Below, piece after piece: positions 29,477-38,804 of a DNA stretch of 64,000 bases; positions within the stretch are counted from its first letter, which is position 1, and every line of letters starts with the position of its first letter. The notes beneath the pieces are model-generated. The model worked only from the letters and a program-made list of their open reading frames with translations, did not search any database and was not told where the DNA came from. Position numbers and translations under genes: made by a program. This DNA is from Nisaea denitrificans DSM 18348 (GTDB taxonomy: Bacteria; Pseudomonadota; Alphaproteobacteria; Thalassobaculales; Thalassobaculaceae): contig NZ_AUFM01000015.1 in the NCBI RefSeq assembly GCF_000426505.1, positions 310,001-374,000 on the forward strand. Reading direction: 5' to 3'.

Positions 29477-31111
29477 ATGGAACGCGAGTCGATGGAATAC
29501 GACGTCGTGATCGTCGGAGCCGGCCCCTCCGGCCTGTCGGCCGCCATTCGGCTGCGCCAGCTCAGTGCGGAGCATGGTCAGGACCTGAGCGTCTGTGTGC
29601 TGGAAAAAGGCTCGGAGGTCGGCGCCCACATTCTGTCCGGCGCCGTCATGGAGCCGCGGGCGATGGCAGAGCTGTTCCCGGACTGGCAGGAGCGCGGCGC
29701 GCCCTTGAACACGCCGGTGACCCAGGACCGGTTCATGTTCCTCACCCGCAACTCCGGCATCCAGATGCCCTGCCCGCCGCAGATGAACAATCACGGCAAT
29801 TACATCGTCAGCCTCGGGAATGTCTGCCGCTGGCTGGCCGAGCAGGCCGAGGCGCTGGGCGTCGAGATCTATCCGGGCTTTGCCGCCGCCGAAGTGCTCT
29901 ATGACGAGAATGGCGCCGTGCGCGGTGTCGCCACCGGCGACATGGGCATCGGCAAGGACGGCGAGCAGACCGCGAACTACACCCAAGGCATCGAGCTGCA
30001 TGCCAAGCAGACGCTGTTCGCCGAAGGTGTACGCGGGTCGCTGACCAAGACCCTGTTCGAGCGCTTCGATTTGCGTGAGGGCGTCGACCCGCAAACCTAC
30101 GGCCTCGGCATCAAGGAGCTCTGGGAAGTCGATCCGGCAGTGCACCAGCAAGGTCTGGTTGTGCATACCGTCGGCTGGCCGGTGGACGGCAAGACCTATG
30201 GCGGCTCCTTCCTCTATCATCTGGAAAATAACCAGGTCGCGGTCGGCTATGTGATCGGTCTCGATTACGAGAACCCGCATCTGAGCCCGTTCGAGGAATT
30301 CCAGCGCTACAAGACGCATCCAAAGATCCGCCCCTTCTTCGAGGGTGCCCGGCGGATATCCTACGGTGCGCGGGCGATCAACGAAGGCGGCTTCCAGTCC
30401 ATCCCGAAGATCACCTTCCCCGGCGGTGCCATCCTTGGCTGCTCGGCCGGTTTCCTGAACGTGCCGAAGATCAAGGGCTCGCACACAGCGATGAAGTCCG
30501 GCATGACGGCCGCTGAAGCCCTCTTCGACACCATGAAGGACGGTGCCGGCGCCGGCATGGAAATCTCCGATTACCGGACCAGGATGGAAAAAACATGGGT
30601 CTGGGACGAGCTGAAGGCGGTCCGCAATATCCGCCCAGGCTTCAAGGCCGGTTTCCTGATGGGCATGGCAAATGCCGGGGTCGAGACCCTGTTCAAAGGC
30701 AAGAGCCCCTGGACCCTGCACCATCACCATGACCATGAAAGCCTGCGCCCGGCGGCACAGTGCGAGAAGATTGCCTATCCGAAGCCTGACGGAAAGGTGA
30801 GTTTCGACCGGCTCTCCTCCGTGTTCCTATCGAACACGAACCATGAGGAAAACCAGCCGGCGCACCTTACCCTGAAAGACCCAAGCGTCCCGGTCGAGTA
30901 CAACCTCGCGATCTACGACGCTCCGGAGCAGCGCTATTGCCCGGCAGGCGTGTACGAGATCATGCGGGACGACGACGGCTCGAACCCGAGGCTGCAGATC
31001 AACGCGCAGAACTGCGTGCACTGCAAGACCTGCGATATCAAGGACCCGACCCAGAACATCAACTGGGTGGTGCCGGAAGGCGGCGGCGGTCCGAATTATC
31101 CGAATATGTGA
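29477..31111 (+). CDS. Electron transfer flavoprotein-ubiquinone oxidoreductase
   Basis: 544 residues from the ATG at 29477, with GGAGAGG upstream; the frame is open much further back but only across the opposite-strand glycosylase. The FAD fold is at residues 10-19 ([10 protein letters not shown]). The C-terminal ferredoxin-like part carries the 4Fe-4S cysteines: one in RYCPAGVYE, then [16 protein letters not shown]. The protein passes electrons from reduced ETF (fatty-acid and amino-acid oxidation) to ubiquinone at the inner membrane face. It heads a run with a TPR lipoprotein and ispE, an order conserved in many alphaproteobacteria. Confidence 0.97.
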   Translation: MERESMEYDVVIVGAGPSGLSAAIRLRQLSAEHGQDLSVCVLEKGSEVGAHILSGAVMEPRAMAELFPDWQERGAPLNTPVTQDRFMFLTRNSGIQMPCPPQMNNHGNYIVSLGNVCRWLAEQAEALGVEIYPGFAAAEVLYDENGAVRGVATGDMGIGKDGEQTANYTQGIELHAKQTLFAEGVRGSLTKTLFERFDLREGVDPQTYGLGIKELWEVDPAVHQQGLVVHTVGWPVDGKTYGGSFLYHLENNQVAVGYVIGLDYENPHLSPFEEFQRYKTHPKIRPFFEGARRISYGARAINEGGFQSIPKITFPGGAILGCSAGFLNVPKIKGSHTAMKSGMTAAEALFDTMKDGAGAGMEISDYRTRMEKTWVWDELKAVRNIRPGFKAGFLMGMANAGVETLFKGKSPWTLHHHHDHESLRPAAQCEKIAYPKPDGKVSFDRLSSVFLSNTNHEENQPAHLTLKDPSVPVEYNLAIYDAPEQRYCPAGVYEIMRDDDGSNPRLQINAQNCVHCKTCDIKDPTQNINWVVPEGGGGPNYPNM

Positions 31112-31166
31112 TCGGCTGAATACTCGAACGCGGAACGGCGACAAGCCGGAGACGGAGGCAAACCGA

Positions 31167-32903
31167 ATGACTGGATCAGGATCGCGAAAAGGAGCCGCTA
31201 CGCTTGCGGTTCTGGCGGCTCTGTCTCTTTCCGCCTGTGCCGGAATGGGGTCGGGTGCGCCGGATGCGCTGCCTGATATCCCCGTCCGGAACACCGTCTC
31301 CGGAGACTACCTGAACGCCCTGCATGCCTACAGAAACAGCGACCTCAGCGCCGCCGCCCAGAACTTCGCGGCTGTGCTTGAGGCCGATCCCGGCAACCCG
31401 GGGCTGATGCAGCGCACCTTCCTGGCGAAAGTTGTCGACGGGCGGACGGACGAGGCCCTGGAGCTGGCGGAAGAGCTGATCAAAAGTCAGGGCGGGAACG
31501 CGTTCGGACGGCTCGCCCTCGCACTCTCAGCCCTGAAACAGAACGATTACGATGGCGCGCGCAGGCACCTCGATGCGCTCGCCGAATCCCGGCTGACCCA
31601 GGTCATGCGCCCGCTACTGCTCGCCTGGGTCGAGGCTGGAACTGGCAATTGGCAGGCCTCCGATGCCAATCTCGACCGGATCCGGAAACAGGGTGGTTTC
31701 GGCCTGCTCGCAGAGCTCCACGCGGGTTACATCGCCGCGCTGAAAGGCGACTTCGAAGCCCTCGACACGGCCTTCAAAGCAGCACTGAAGGCTATGGACC
31801 GCCCGCCGGCGCGTCTGCGGATAGGCGCGGCATTGCATTACGCGAAACTCGGCCGCGTCGACATGGCACGGGAAATTCTGGCGGCCGGCGATTTGTCGGA
31901 CCAGAACATGACGGCGCTTTCAAAGGCTCTGTTCGCCGCAGAAGCCGGACAGGAAGCCAAAGGTCTCGTCTCAAACGCCAGCGACGGCGTCGCGGAAGCG
32001 CTGTTCGATATCGCCAGCGCCCTGCAACGGGACCGGGGCAGTGAGATTGCGCTGATTTACGCCCGCTTCGCGCTCTATATGCGGCCAGACTTCCCGCTTG
32101 CCCGGCTGCTTGTCGGCGAAATTCTCGACGATCGAGGCCGGCATGGCGATGCCTTGAAGATCTATGCCGGCATCGGCGAGGATTCCATCTATCACATGAT
32201 GGCCCGGCTCCGGTCTGCTTCCGCATATGATGCCGAGGGTGACCGGGACAGCGCCCTTTCCGTCCTGCAGGAGCTGGCAAAGACCTATCCGGACAACGGG
32301 ACGATCCTCGTCCGCCTGGCCGATACATTGCGGGCTGGAGAGAACTGGGAAGCGGCGATTGCGGCCTATGACGAGGCCTTCGACAAACTCGGAAAGGCCG
32401 CGACGCAGGACTGGACGCTCTACTACACACGGGGCATCGCGCTCGAACGGGCGAAAAAATGGGAACGCGCGGAATCCGATTTTCTGGCCGCCCTGAAGCT
32501 CGCGCCGGAGCAGCCCTATGTCATGAATTACCTCGGCTATTCATGGGTCGAACAGGGCCTCAACCTCAAAGAAGCGCAGACTCTGATAGAACGCGCCGTC
32601 CAGCAGCGTCCGGATGACGGCTATATCGTGGACAGCCTCGGCTGGGTCCTCTACCGCACCGGCCAGCACAAGGAAGCGGTCCCCCACCTTGAACGCGCCG
32701 TTCAGCTCCGGCCGGGCGATGCCGTCATAAACGATCATCTCGGCGATGCCTATTGGCAGGTTGGACGCCGCCGCGAGGCGGCTTATCAATGGCGCCGCTC
32801 GCTGGAAATGGACCCTGATTCCGAATTGGCCGCGCAACTCGAACGGAAGCTTCGCGACGGGCTAATCTCGGAAACGGGCAAACATTCAGCAAACAATGGC
32901 TAA
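31167..32903 (+). CDS. TPR-repeat lipoprotein
   Basis: 578 residues. A lipoprotein signal peptide ends at the lipobox LSAC (C24). The rest is tandem tetratricopeptide repeats from about residue 50 to 560, with typical W/L-G-Y/A-F patterns. Examples are YLNALHAYRNSDLSAAAQNF and, near the end, DGYIVDSLGWVLYRTGQHKEAV and GDAVINDHLGDAYWQVGRRREA. It is presumably an outer-membrane-anchored periplasmic scaffold; the partner is unknown. It overlaps ispE by eight bases and follows ETF-QO by 55, so the three are probably one operon. Confidence 0.9.
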   Translation: MTGSGSRKGAATLAVLAALSLSACAGMGSGAPDALPDIPVRNTVSGDYLNALHAYRNSDLSAAAQNFAAVLEADPGNPGLMQRTFLAKVVDGRTDEALELAEELIKSQGGNAFGRLALALSALKQNDYDGARRHLDALAESRLTQVMRPLLLAWVEAGTGNWQASDANLDRIRKQGGFGLLAELHAGYIAALKGDFEALDTAFKAALKAMDRPPARLRIGAALHYAKLGRVDMAREILAAGDLSDQNMTALSKALFAAEAGQEAKGLVSNASDGVAEALFDIASALQRDRGSEIALIYARFALYMRPDFPLARLLVGEILDDRGRHGDALKIYAGIGEDSIYHMMARLRSASAYDAEGDRDSALSVLQELAKTYPDNGTILVRLADTLRAGENWEAAIAAYDEAFDKLGKAATQDWTLYYTRGIALERAKKWERAESDFLAALKLAPEQPYVMNYLGYSWVEQGLNLKEAQTLIERAVQQRPDDGYIVDSLGWVLYRTGQHKEAVPHLERAVQLRPGDAVINDHLGDAYWQVGRRREAAYQWRRSLEMDPDSELAAQLERKLRDGLISETGKHSANNG

Positions 32904-33804
32904 AACAGGCTATTCAGCCACCCTGATTGCTCCCGCCAAGCTCAACCTCAGCCTGACCGTTCTGGGCAAACGTCCGGATGGCTTCCACGATCTGGTCAGC
33001 CTGGTTGCTTTCGCGGACCTGCATGACGTGCTGTCAGTGACGCTGGCAGAGACTGCGGTTGACCAGCTCACGGTAGCGGGCCCCTTTGCCGGCAGCCTTG
33101 ATCGGGACAATCTCATCCTGAAGGCGGTCTCGGCCGTCCGCGACGCAATCAAGGCGGTGCCGCCGCTTTCGATCACGCTGCACAAAACCATCCCTGTTGC
33201 CGCCGGTCTTGGCGGAGGATCGGCCGACGCGGCCGCGATCCTGCGGCTGCTGGCCCGGCAACATGGCCTGGCCGCCATGGCTCCGCCCATTCAAGAGATT
33301 GCCGCCGGGCTCGGCGCGGATATTCCGGTCTGCCTTCAATCCCGATGCCGGTATATGCGCGGCACCGGAACGACCCTTGATCCGGAGCAAAGCGGATTTG
33401 CCCGCTATCCGGCTCTACTGGTCAATCCGGGGGCCGCTGTCCCCACCGGCGCCGTATTCAAGACGTTGGCCGCGAAAAAGAAAGCCGCGACAGACACTTC
33501 GGTCCCGCATGGCCTTACGGAGGAGATCCTCGCCGGTAGAAACGATCTCGAAGCCCCCGCCGTCGCGGTGGCTCCAGAGATCGGCCCGGTATTGCGCACA
33601 TTGTCCGGCCTGCCGGGTGCTCTCGGCGCACGTCTGTCCGGCAGCGGCGCCACCTGCTTCACGCTTTTCAAGACCGATAGCGCGCGGGATCAGGCGGCGG
33701 AGCTGTTCCGGCAGACTTATCCGGCATATTGGATGCATGCGGGCGCACTCAGGAACTGGGATCCGGATTCCCTGTTTCCGGAGACACCGGCGTTTTCAGG
33801 CTAA
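32896..33804 (+). CDS. ispE: 4-diphosphocytidyl-2-C-methyl-D-erythritol kinase
   Basis: 302 residues. GHMP-kinase motifs are intact: APAKLNLSLTV at residues 12-22, the ATP loop PVAAGLGGGSADAA at 100-113, GADIPVCL with the catalytic aspartate, and GSGATCF near the C-terminus. It phosphorylates CDP-methylerythritol in the MEP pathway of isoprenoid synthesis, which also supplies ubiquinone. Its start overlaps the TPR gene by eight bases. The stop overlaps that of the convergent Sel1-repeat gene by four bases. Confidence 0.97.
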   Translation: MAKTGYSATLIAPAKLNLSLTVLGKRPDGFHDLVSLVAFADLHDVLSVTLAETAVDQLTVAGPFAGSLDRDNLILKAVSAVRDAIKAVPPLSITLHKTIPVAAGLGGGSADAAAILRLLARQHGLAAMAPPIQEIAAGLGADIPVCLQSRCRYMRGTGTTLDPEQSGFARYPALLVNPGAAVPTGAVFKTLAAKKKAATDTSVPHGLTEEILAGRNDLEAPAVAVAPEIGPVLRTLSGLPGALGARLSGSGATCFTLFKTDSARDQAAELFRQTYPAYWMHAGALRNWDPDSLFPETPAFSG

Positions 33805-36143
33805 GGCTTGGCCGCTTTCAGTTCCTCAAGCAGGATTGTCGTCGCCTCGCCACTTTCATCCATTCCGGCAGATAGCTCGAACTCACGGATAGCGGCGCGG
33901 GTCTTCGGCCCCATCAAACCGTCAATGCGCCCCGAGTAGAAGCCAAGACGGGTGAGCTCTCCCTGAACCGCGGCGACCATAGCTGCCGGTGCGTCGGCTG
34001 CGGTTTGCACTCCATCCGCGCCGTTCAAGGTCGAGCTGTTTTCTCCTGACGTCTCGCCGCTGCCCGAGAGCATTTCAATGGCTCGCTGGTCGCCGGCTTC
34101 CGCGGCGGCGCTGAACAGCTCAAGAGCTTTCTTCTTGTCCTGCGCCACGCCAAGACCCTCATCGGTCATCACGGCAAGATTATAGAGCGCCCGTGCCATG
34201 CCCTGTTTGGCTGCCGCCTGAAACCAACGGGCGGCTTCCCCGAAGTTCAGCGGGATACCCCGGCCCTCGGCATACATCACACCGAGATTGTACTGCGCAT
34301 TCGGATGCCCCTGCTCGGCAGCGCTATGGTACCAGAGCAGTGCCCGGACATCGTCCTGCCGGACGCCCTGTCCCGTTTCATACAGCACGGCGAGATTGTA
34401 CTGCGCACCAGGCAAGCCCTGGATCGCGGCTTCCCGCAAGAGTTCCGCGGCCCGTTCGGGGTTTTGCGTGCCCGCCGCGCCGGTCAGATAAGCCAGGGCA
34501 AGATCATGCTGAGCCTTTGCGTCTCCGGCGTCGGCACTCTGCTCAAGCGATTTCCGCTCTCCTTGCTGTAGCCCGGCTTGAGGCGATGCGGACGCCCCCG
34601 TATCGACCGGATCTTTTGCGTCCGATGTCGGCAATGCAGGGGCGGGCGGCGGCACGGCTTCCGAGACTTTCGGCGCGGGTGCCGCGTCAGGCACCGGAAC
34701 CGGCGGTTCACTTGGCGCGGGCATCGGAGCGATCTCGCCCGCGGATACAGGTGCCGTTTCTTCAACCGGTCCCGGTGTGGCCGTTTTCGGCCCCGCTGGT
34801 GCCGTCTCCGCGGGCTCCATTTTTGCCGGCTCTGCGGTCTGCGGCGCATCTCCTTCGTCACTGGACGGCAAGGAACTGCCGGATTGATCAGGCTGCGCAG
34901 GCTCCTCGGGCGGCGTTGCCTCCACCGCATCGTCCATCGCTTTTTCAGGTGCTTTTTCAGGCGCGGGAGCTTCGGGACGATCTGCACCAAGCAACGCTGT
35001 CCGGGCCTGCTCGATCATCGGCGCGACACGCGCCGCCGCATTCTCCCAGATGTGGGCCGCCCCTTCCGCGATGTGATGTGCAGCCGGCTTCAGACGGCTG
35101 TCCAGGTCATGCCGCAGCGGTCCTAGCCCAAGCTGACCGGCAAAAACATAGAGCCCGATCGCCAGAGCGACGGCGAGGCCTGTCGTTCCCAGAAGAATCT
35201 TTCGAAGCCCACGTTTGCGCTGACGCCGTGTGCCCCGCGCGACCTCACCAGCCACCGCACCGGGAGCAGACTCAAAAGCGTCTTGCTGTAGCCCGCGGAA
35301 CGCCATCGGAAGCACGAGAGGCGGCTCCGGCTCGCTTTCCGGTGGCGGCGCGTCGATAACAATTTCCGCCGGACCGAGATCGCCTGTCGGCGGTGGCGGG
35401 TCCCCGTCGACGGCATCAACCGCGTCGACCTCACCGGCAAGAGCCCTCAGACGGCGATCGATCTCCCGGGCGCGATCCGTCTCTTCGACGGGAAGCATCG
35501 GCACATCGAGACTGTCGAAGTCCGTAGCCAGATCGTGAGACGGTGGAGGCGGCGCCTGCTCCGGGTCCGGCGCTACACTCGGCGCCACACTGGGAGCCGG
35601 TGCGTCATACATTTCCAGTTCCTGCTCTTCGGCAGGCTCGTCAAATGTCTCCGGCGGAAGTTCCGGCCCGAAATCATCGTCGACTGCCTCATCCAGCCCG
35701 AGGGCCCCGGCATGTTCGGGGCCCTGCTCGCCAGGCGCCGCTCCGATGCGTGCCTGGCCCGACCGATCTTTCTCGACGGAAACCATCCGCTCGGCCAGAT
35801 CGAGCAGAGCGAGACCCATGGGGCGCAATGCACGATCAAGCCGGTTCGTCGAGGCGTCCAGCTCCCGGTCAATGATATCGAGCAGGGCCTGGTCCGTCAG
35901 GCTGGGCGCAGCCGTCTGCTGCTTTGCCGTATCGGTCGGTGCGGGTGTGACTGCGACCGGCCCCTTATCTTTACCAGCATCATCTTTGCCGGCATCGCGT
36001 GGCCGCTGCCCGCCATGGACACGGATCGCATGATCTATCCAGGAGCCGATGGTCTGCTGATCCCGTTCCGCCGCAGCACGAGCGATATCACGGATATCTT
36101 CCTCGATACCCTTCACACTCCATGTCGTCGGCTTTCGGACCAC
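33801..36143 (-). CDS. PodJ-like protein: polar N-module, TM, Sel1 repeats, peptidoglycan-binding domain
   Basis: 780 residues. The GTG at 36143 is chosen because GAGGAG lies five bases upstream; the GTG at 36149 overlaps that site. Layout (rough residues): N-module TTWSVKGIEEDIRDIARAAA..IGSWIDHAIR (6-42), a helical and then acidic, Pro-rich cytoplasmic stretch to 305, one TM helix (314-335), a second Pro/Glu/Ala-rich linker, four or so Sel1 repeats (560-700, e.g. GLPGAQYNLAVLYETG), and a C-terminal PG_binding_1 domain (725-778, LTRLGFYSGRIDGLMGPKT). The same order occurs in the Caulobacter polarity factor PodJ. A cytoplasmic scaffold linked to the periplasmic wall is inferred. It is the last of three adjacent genes sharing the N-module. 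Confidence 0.85.
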   Translation of the reverse strand: MVRKPTTWSVKGIEEDIRDIARAAAERDQQTIGSWIDHAIRVHGGQRPRDAGKDDAGKDKGPVAVTPAPTDTAKQQTAAPSLTDQALLDIIDRELDASTNRLDRALRPMGLALLDLAERMVSVEKDRSGQARIGAAPGEQGPEHAGALGLDEAVDDDFGPELPPETFDEPAEEQELEMYDAPAPSVAPSVAPDPEQAPPPPSHDLATDFDSLDVPMLPVEETDRAREIDRRLRALAGEVDAVDAVDGDPPPPTGDLGPAEIVIDAPPPESEPEPPLVLPMAFRGLQQDAFESAPGAVAGEVARGTRRQRKRGLRKILLGTTGLAVALAIGLYVFAGQLGLGPLRHDLDSRLKPAAHHIAEGAAHIWENAAARVAPMIEQARTALLGADRPEAPAPEKAPEKAMDDAVEATPPEEPAQPDQSGSSLPSSDEGDAPQTAEPAKMEPAETAPAGPKTATPGPVEETAPVSAGEIAPMPAPSEPPVPVPDAAPAPKVSEAVPPPAPALPTSDAKDPVDTGASASPQAGLQQGERKSLEQSADAGDAKAQHDLALAYLTGAAGTQNPERAAELLREAAIQGLPGAQYNLAVLYETGQGVRQDDVRALLWYHSAAEQGHPNAQYNLGVMYAEGRGIPLNFGEAARWFQAAAKQGMARALYNLAVMTDEGLGVAQDKKKALELFSAAAEAGDQRAIEMLSGSGETSGENSSTLNGADGVQTAADAPAAMVAAVQGELTRLGFYSGRIDGLMGPKTRAAIREFELSAGMDESGEATTILLEELKAAKP

Positions 36144-36260
36144 CGGCACTCCTCACGATGCAGGATGCGCGGGTTTACGGGTAACAGTCGGAGTAGTGGT
36201 CCCTCCGAACCCGCCTAACCTATCGCTTTTGTTCAATTTATACAGTTCTGGAAAGTAGCG

Positions 36261-37091
36261 CTACCCACGACGGAAGAGGCGCGAGAAGAATCCACGGCCG
36301 CGCCTGGAGCCGGGCAGAACAGTTTGCTCTACCCTGCCCAACCGTTCAGACAATCGCATCACCGCGCGCTCTATGGGCGCCGTGGAAAAAGACGCTTCGC
36401 CCTCCGCAATCATCGCAGGCTTGGCGTCGATCCGGTCAATCTCGGCGGCGAGAGACTCGATCTTGGCGAGGATTGGCTCGAAACGGGCAAGCGTTTTGTC
36501 TTCTACCGTGTTGATCCGCTGTTGCAGATCACGGAGCCGGCCTTCAAGGGAATCAACACGCTTTTCGATCGCATCCGCCTCTTCGCGAGACATACCGGGC
36601 GGCTGAGGCGCGGGCACTGGCATCTGTTGTGGTTGTTGCATGGGCGTCGAATAGCCGCCATTCGCAGGTACTGGCGGCGCCTGTACTGACGGCGCAGCTA
36701 TGGCAGGGGGCGGATGCTGGGTATTGCGGAACTGCCACGGATAGGCTGCGGACGCATTTCCAACCATCCCTTTGTCCACGGCCTCTTCCGCAACACTCCA
36801 CTGCCCGCGTCCGAACGCAAAGCGGGGGTCTACCTGGCCGCTGCGCTGGCGCTGCTGTGGGGGATGATCGCGCGGCCCGGGTTCCTGTGGGTGCCGATGA
36901 TCTTCCTCATCAGGCATGCGGGGCCGTTCCGCAGGCGGCTGTTCAGGCGGCGGCGGCTCTTCAGACGCATGGCGGATCTGTTCGCTCAGCCAGACACCAA
37001 TCGGCACGCCCGCTTTACGGGCCGCGATCTTCGCAACCTCGCGGTCTTCCGCCGAGATACCTTTTACGCTCCAGGGGGATTTACCTGACAA
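36261..37091 (-). CDS. Coiled-coil protein with the PodJ-type N-module
   Basis: About 276 residues from a TTG at 37091 (SGKSPWSVKG), which aligns with the starts of its neighbours; the other open start is a TTG at 37145 without a ribosome site. The N-module SPWSVKGISAEDREVAKIAARKAG..IGVWLSEQIRHA is followed by a long Pro/Gln-rich linker (about 45-165). A coiled coil (SREEADAIEKRVDSLEGRLRDLQ, then DKTLARFEPILAKIES) leads to a basic tail ending GFFSRLFRRG. No membrane segment. It may bind a polar or membrane partner through the tail (inference). No named family was recognised beyond the N-module. Confidence 0.7.
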   Translation of the reverse strand: MSGKSPWSVKGISAEDREVAKIAARKAGVPIGVWLSEQIRHASEEPPPPEQPPAERPRMPDEEDHRHPQEPGPRDHPPQQRQRSGQVDPRFAFGRGQWSVAEEAVDKGMVGNASAAYPWQFRNTQHPPPAIAAPSVQAPPVPANGGYSTPMQQPQQMPVPAPQPPGMSREEADAIEKRVDSLEGRLRDLQQRINTVEDKTLARFEPILAKIESLAAEIDRIDAKPAMIAEGEASFSTAPIERAVMRLSERLGRVEQTVLPGSRRGRGFFSRLFRRG

Positions 37092-37265
37092 CCGACACCC
37101 TGCCTTTATCTTGTTTCGGAGGCCGGGCCACCGAATGGTCACCAAAGGAGCGGAAAAATACCAAAGGTTACCCGGTAAGGCAAGGGTTTCTGTGCACTAC
37201 GCGCAAATCGAATGCCCAAATATGACCGGCCTTCCGACCGGCCTACGGGGCTGCGGAGGTGAGAG

Positions 37266-37682
37266 CTACCAGCCATCCAGGCGGCGTGGATCGGCATCAT
37301 CGTTGACGCGCTGTTCCGGCCGGTCCTCGACCCTCGCATCCCTCTCCTCGATCCGGGTCAGCCGACGGGAGAGCCGTTCGATGATTTCCTGCAACGGGCC
37401 GACCATGTGCGCGACGCGCTCTTCGGACTCGTAGATCCGGGTCCGGACAGCTTCGCGCACCGTTTCTGCATCCGTCTCGGTGCCGCCGGACAGAGGAGCT
37501 TCGTCATGCACCGGAACACTCTCCGGCACGGTTTCCGGTTCCTGTTCCGGGCCAACATCCCGGATTGCACGGCTGACCCATTCACCGATGGTCATGCCTT
37601 GCTGGGCCGCCGCCTTTTTCGCGATTTCCCGCGCTTCGGGCGACACGCCCTTCAGGCTCCACGGCAAGACAGGTTTGGACAT
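37266..37682 (-). CDS. Short protein with the PodJ-type N-module
   Basis: 138 residues from the ATG at 37682 (GAGGA seven bases upstream); an ATG at 37700 is also open. MSKPVLPWSLKGVSPEAREIAKKAAAQQG..IGEWVSRAIR fills residues 1-40. An acidic stretch rich in Glu/Pro/Val then leads to a coiled coil (RIYESEERVAHMVGPLQEII, then RLSRRLTRIEERD), and a short polar C-terminus. It has no membrane segment or enzyme motif. It is the first gene transcribed in the three-gene cluster. This N-module is seen at the start of PodJ-type and other alphaproteobacterial coiled-coil proteins; a role in oligomerisation or pole targeting is inferred. Confidence 0.72.
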   Translation of the reverse strand: MSKPVLPWSLKGVSPEAREIAKKAAAQQGMTIGEWVSRAIRDVGPEQEPETVPESVPVHDEAPLSGGTETDAETVREAVRTRIYESEERVAHMVGPLQEIIERLSRRLTRIEERDARVEDRPEQRVNDDADPRRLDGW

Positions 37683-37806
37683 GATTATCCTCATCCCCAA
37701 AAAGCGAAATAATCTAAGGAGTCTAGCTGTTTCGGATCAAGATGTTAAGGGAGCAGAGCCGAAGCAGTTGCATGGATTTGGGTTTCTGATTATGTTCGCG
37801 CCCGAT

Positions 37807-37881
37807 TGGGGCGTAGCCAAGCGGTAAGGCAGCGGTTTTTGGTATCGCCATGCGCAGGTTCGAATCCTGCCGCCCCAGCCA
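37807..37881 (+). tRNA. tRNA-Gln (anticodon TTG)
   Basis: Acceptor TGGGGCG / CGCCCCA, D-arm GCC..GGC, anticodon stem GCGGT / ATCGC around the loop TTTTGGT (anticodon TTG), and T-arm GCAGG-TTCGAAT-CCTGC. Discriminator G and encoded CCA follow. The U1-A72 acceptor pair is typical of glutamine tRNAs. Confidence 0.96.
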
Positions 37882-37911
37882 TTCCATAAAACCGATCCGA
37901 CTGACGGCAAA

Positions 37912-37924
37912 CCCGCAGCGCGGG
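37912..37924 (+). terminator. Possible weak terminator after tRNA-Gln
   Basis: CCCGC-AGC-GCGGG hairpin 30 bases past the tRNA, touching the stop of the convergent methyltransferase. No clear U-run follows, so the call is tentative. Confidence 0.3.
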
Positions 37925-38803
37925 CTATAGCTTCTCAAGCCAGAGGCTCGTCTCGAGCGCCCCCTGTTGCAGCGGCAACCAGTCAAGTGCAGGCCCGTCG
38001 AGCATTGGAACACCATCACGGCCGAGCAGGCGCGTGCGGGCATAGTGGCTCGAGAAAACCGGCCGGAATCCGCCTCCGCTCAGCAGAGCCGCCACCAGCA
38101 ATTGCTCGTTATAGACTCGCCAGTCCCAAGCTTCCGGATAGGGGTCGGGCAGCACAATGTCATGGATGTGAACCAGCAGGCCGGCAGGCAGGGTCGGCAA
38201 CAGGTGATTCAAGACCAGGTCAACGTCGGAGCCCGGCAGGGCCAAATGGCTTGAATCCAGAAACAGCACGTCACCTGGACCAAGATCCGGCAGACTCTCA
38301 CGCGGTACATCCTGGATCGTATGCTCAAGGAAGCGCACACCAGTCCCGGCAAGGCTGGCACGCGGTGCCGGATCGACACAGGTAATCTCGGTTTCAAGGC
38401 CGCCATCGCGGACGGCGCGGGCAAGGAAGCGGGTGCTGTGGCCCGAGCCAATCTCCAGAATGCGCGCCGGGCGACGTTCCCGCACGAGAGTATAGGCCGC
38501 GGCACCGTCAAGTCCGGGAAACCAGTCCTGACTCCAGCGGGGTTCCGGCGGCTCCTGATCACCTACCGCCTGTAGCGCATCCCGGTAGCGGTCAATATCG
38601 GAAAGCATCCCGGAAAATGCGGGTAGCGCATCAGTGGCGAAGCGCTCCTCGACCCAGTCATACCGACTACCTTGCGTGGGAACCTGCGATGCGTACCGGT
38701 ATGGAACAAAGTAACCCATTGGTTTTAAGCCAAGAATCGTACTTAACCCAAGACGGAGCCGACGCCATGAATGACCTCGGTTTGTCGATTTTGAGTTGGT
38801 CAT
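37925..38803 (-). CDS. SAM-dependent class I methyltransferase (Methyltransf_24-like)
   Basis: 292 residues. The SAM-binding motif I is ILEIGSGHSTRFLARAV (about 114-130), with the acidic motif ITCVDPAPR and the DVLFLDSSHLA strand. This pattern is shared with sugar- or O-methyltransferases of the Methyltransf_24 group. The first 100 residues are poorly conserved and carry a Trp/Arg-rich segment. The substrate is unknown. Its ATG lies one base after the stop of the MBL hydrolase, so the two are likely translated together. It converges on tRNA-Gln. Confidence 0.85.
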   Translation of the reverse strand: MTNSKSTNRGHSWRRLRLGLSTILGLKPMGYFVPYRYASQVPTQGSRYDWVEERFATDALPAFSGMLSDIDRYRDALQAVGDQEPPEPRWSQDWFPGLDGAAAYTLVRERRPARILEIGSGHSTRFLARAVRDGGLETEITCVDPAPRASLAGTGVRFLEHTIQDVPRESLPDLGPGDVLFLDSSHLALPGSDVDLVLNHLLPTLPAGLLVHIHDIVLPDPYPEAWDWRVYNEQLLVAALLSGGGFRPVFSSHYARTRLLGRDGVPMLDGPALDWLPLQQGALETSLWLEKL

Positions 38804-38804
38804 A

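Noticed and set aside
28997-30736. 579-codon minus-strand frame
   Set aside because: Antisense to ETF-quinone oxidoreductase and out of frame with the glycosylase; no recognisable domain.
37723-38043. 106-codon minus-strand frame containing the peptide GRQDSNLRMAIPKTAALPLGYAP
   Set aside because: This is the well-known false translation of a tRNA gene, here tRNA-Gln.
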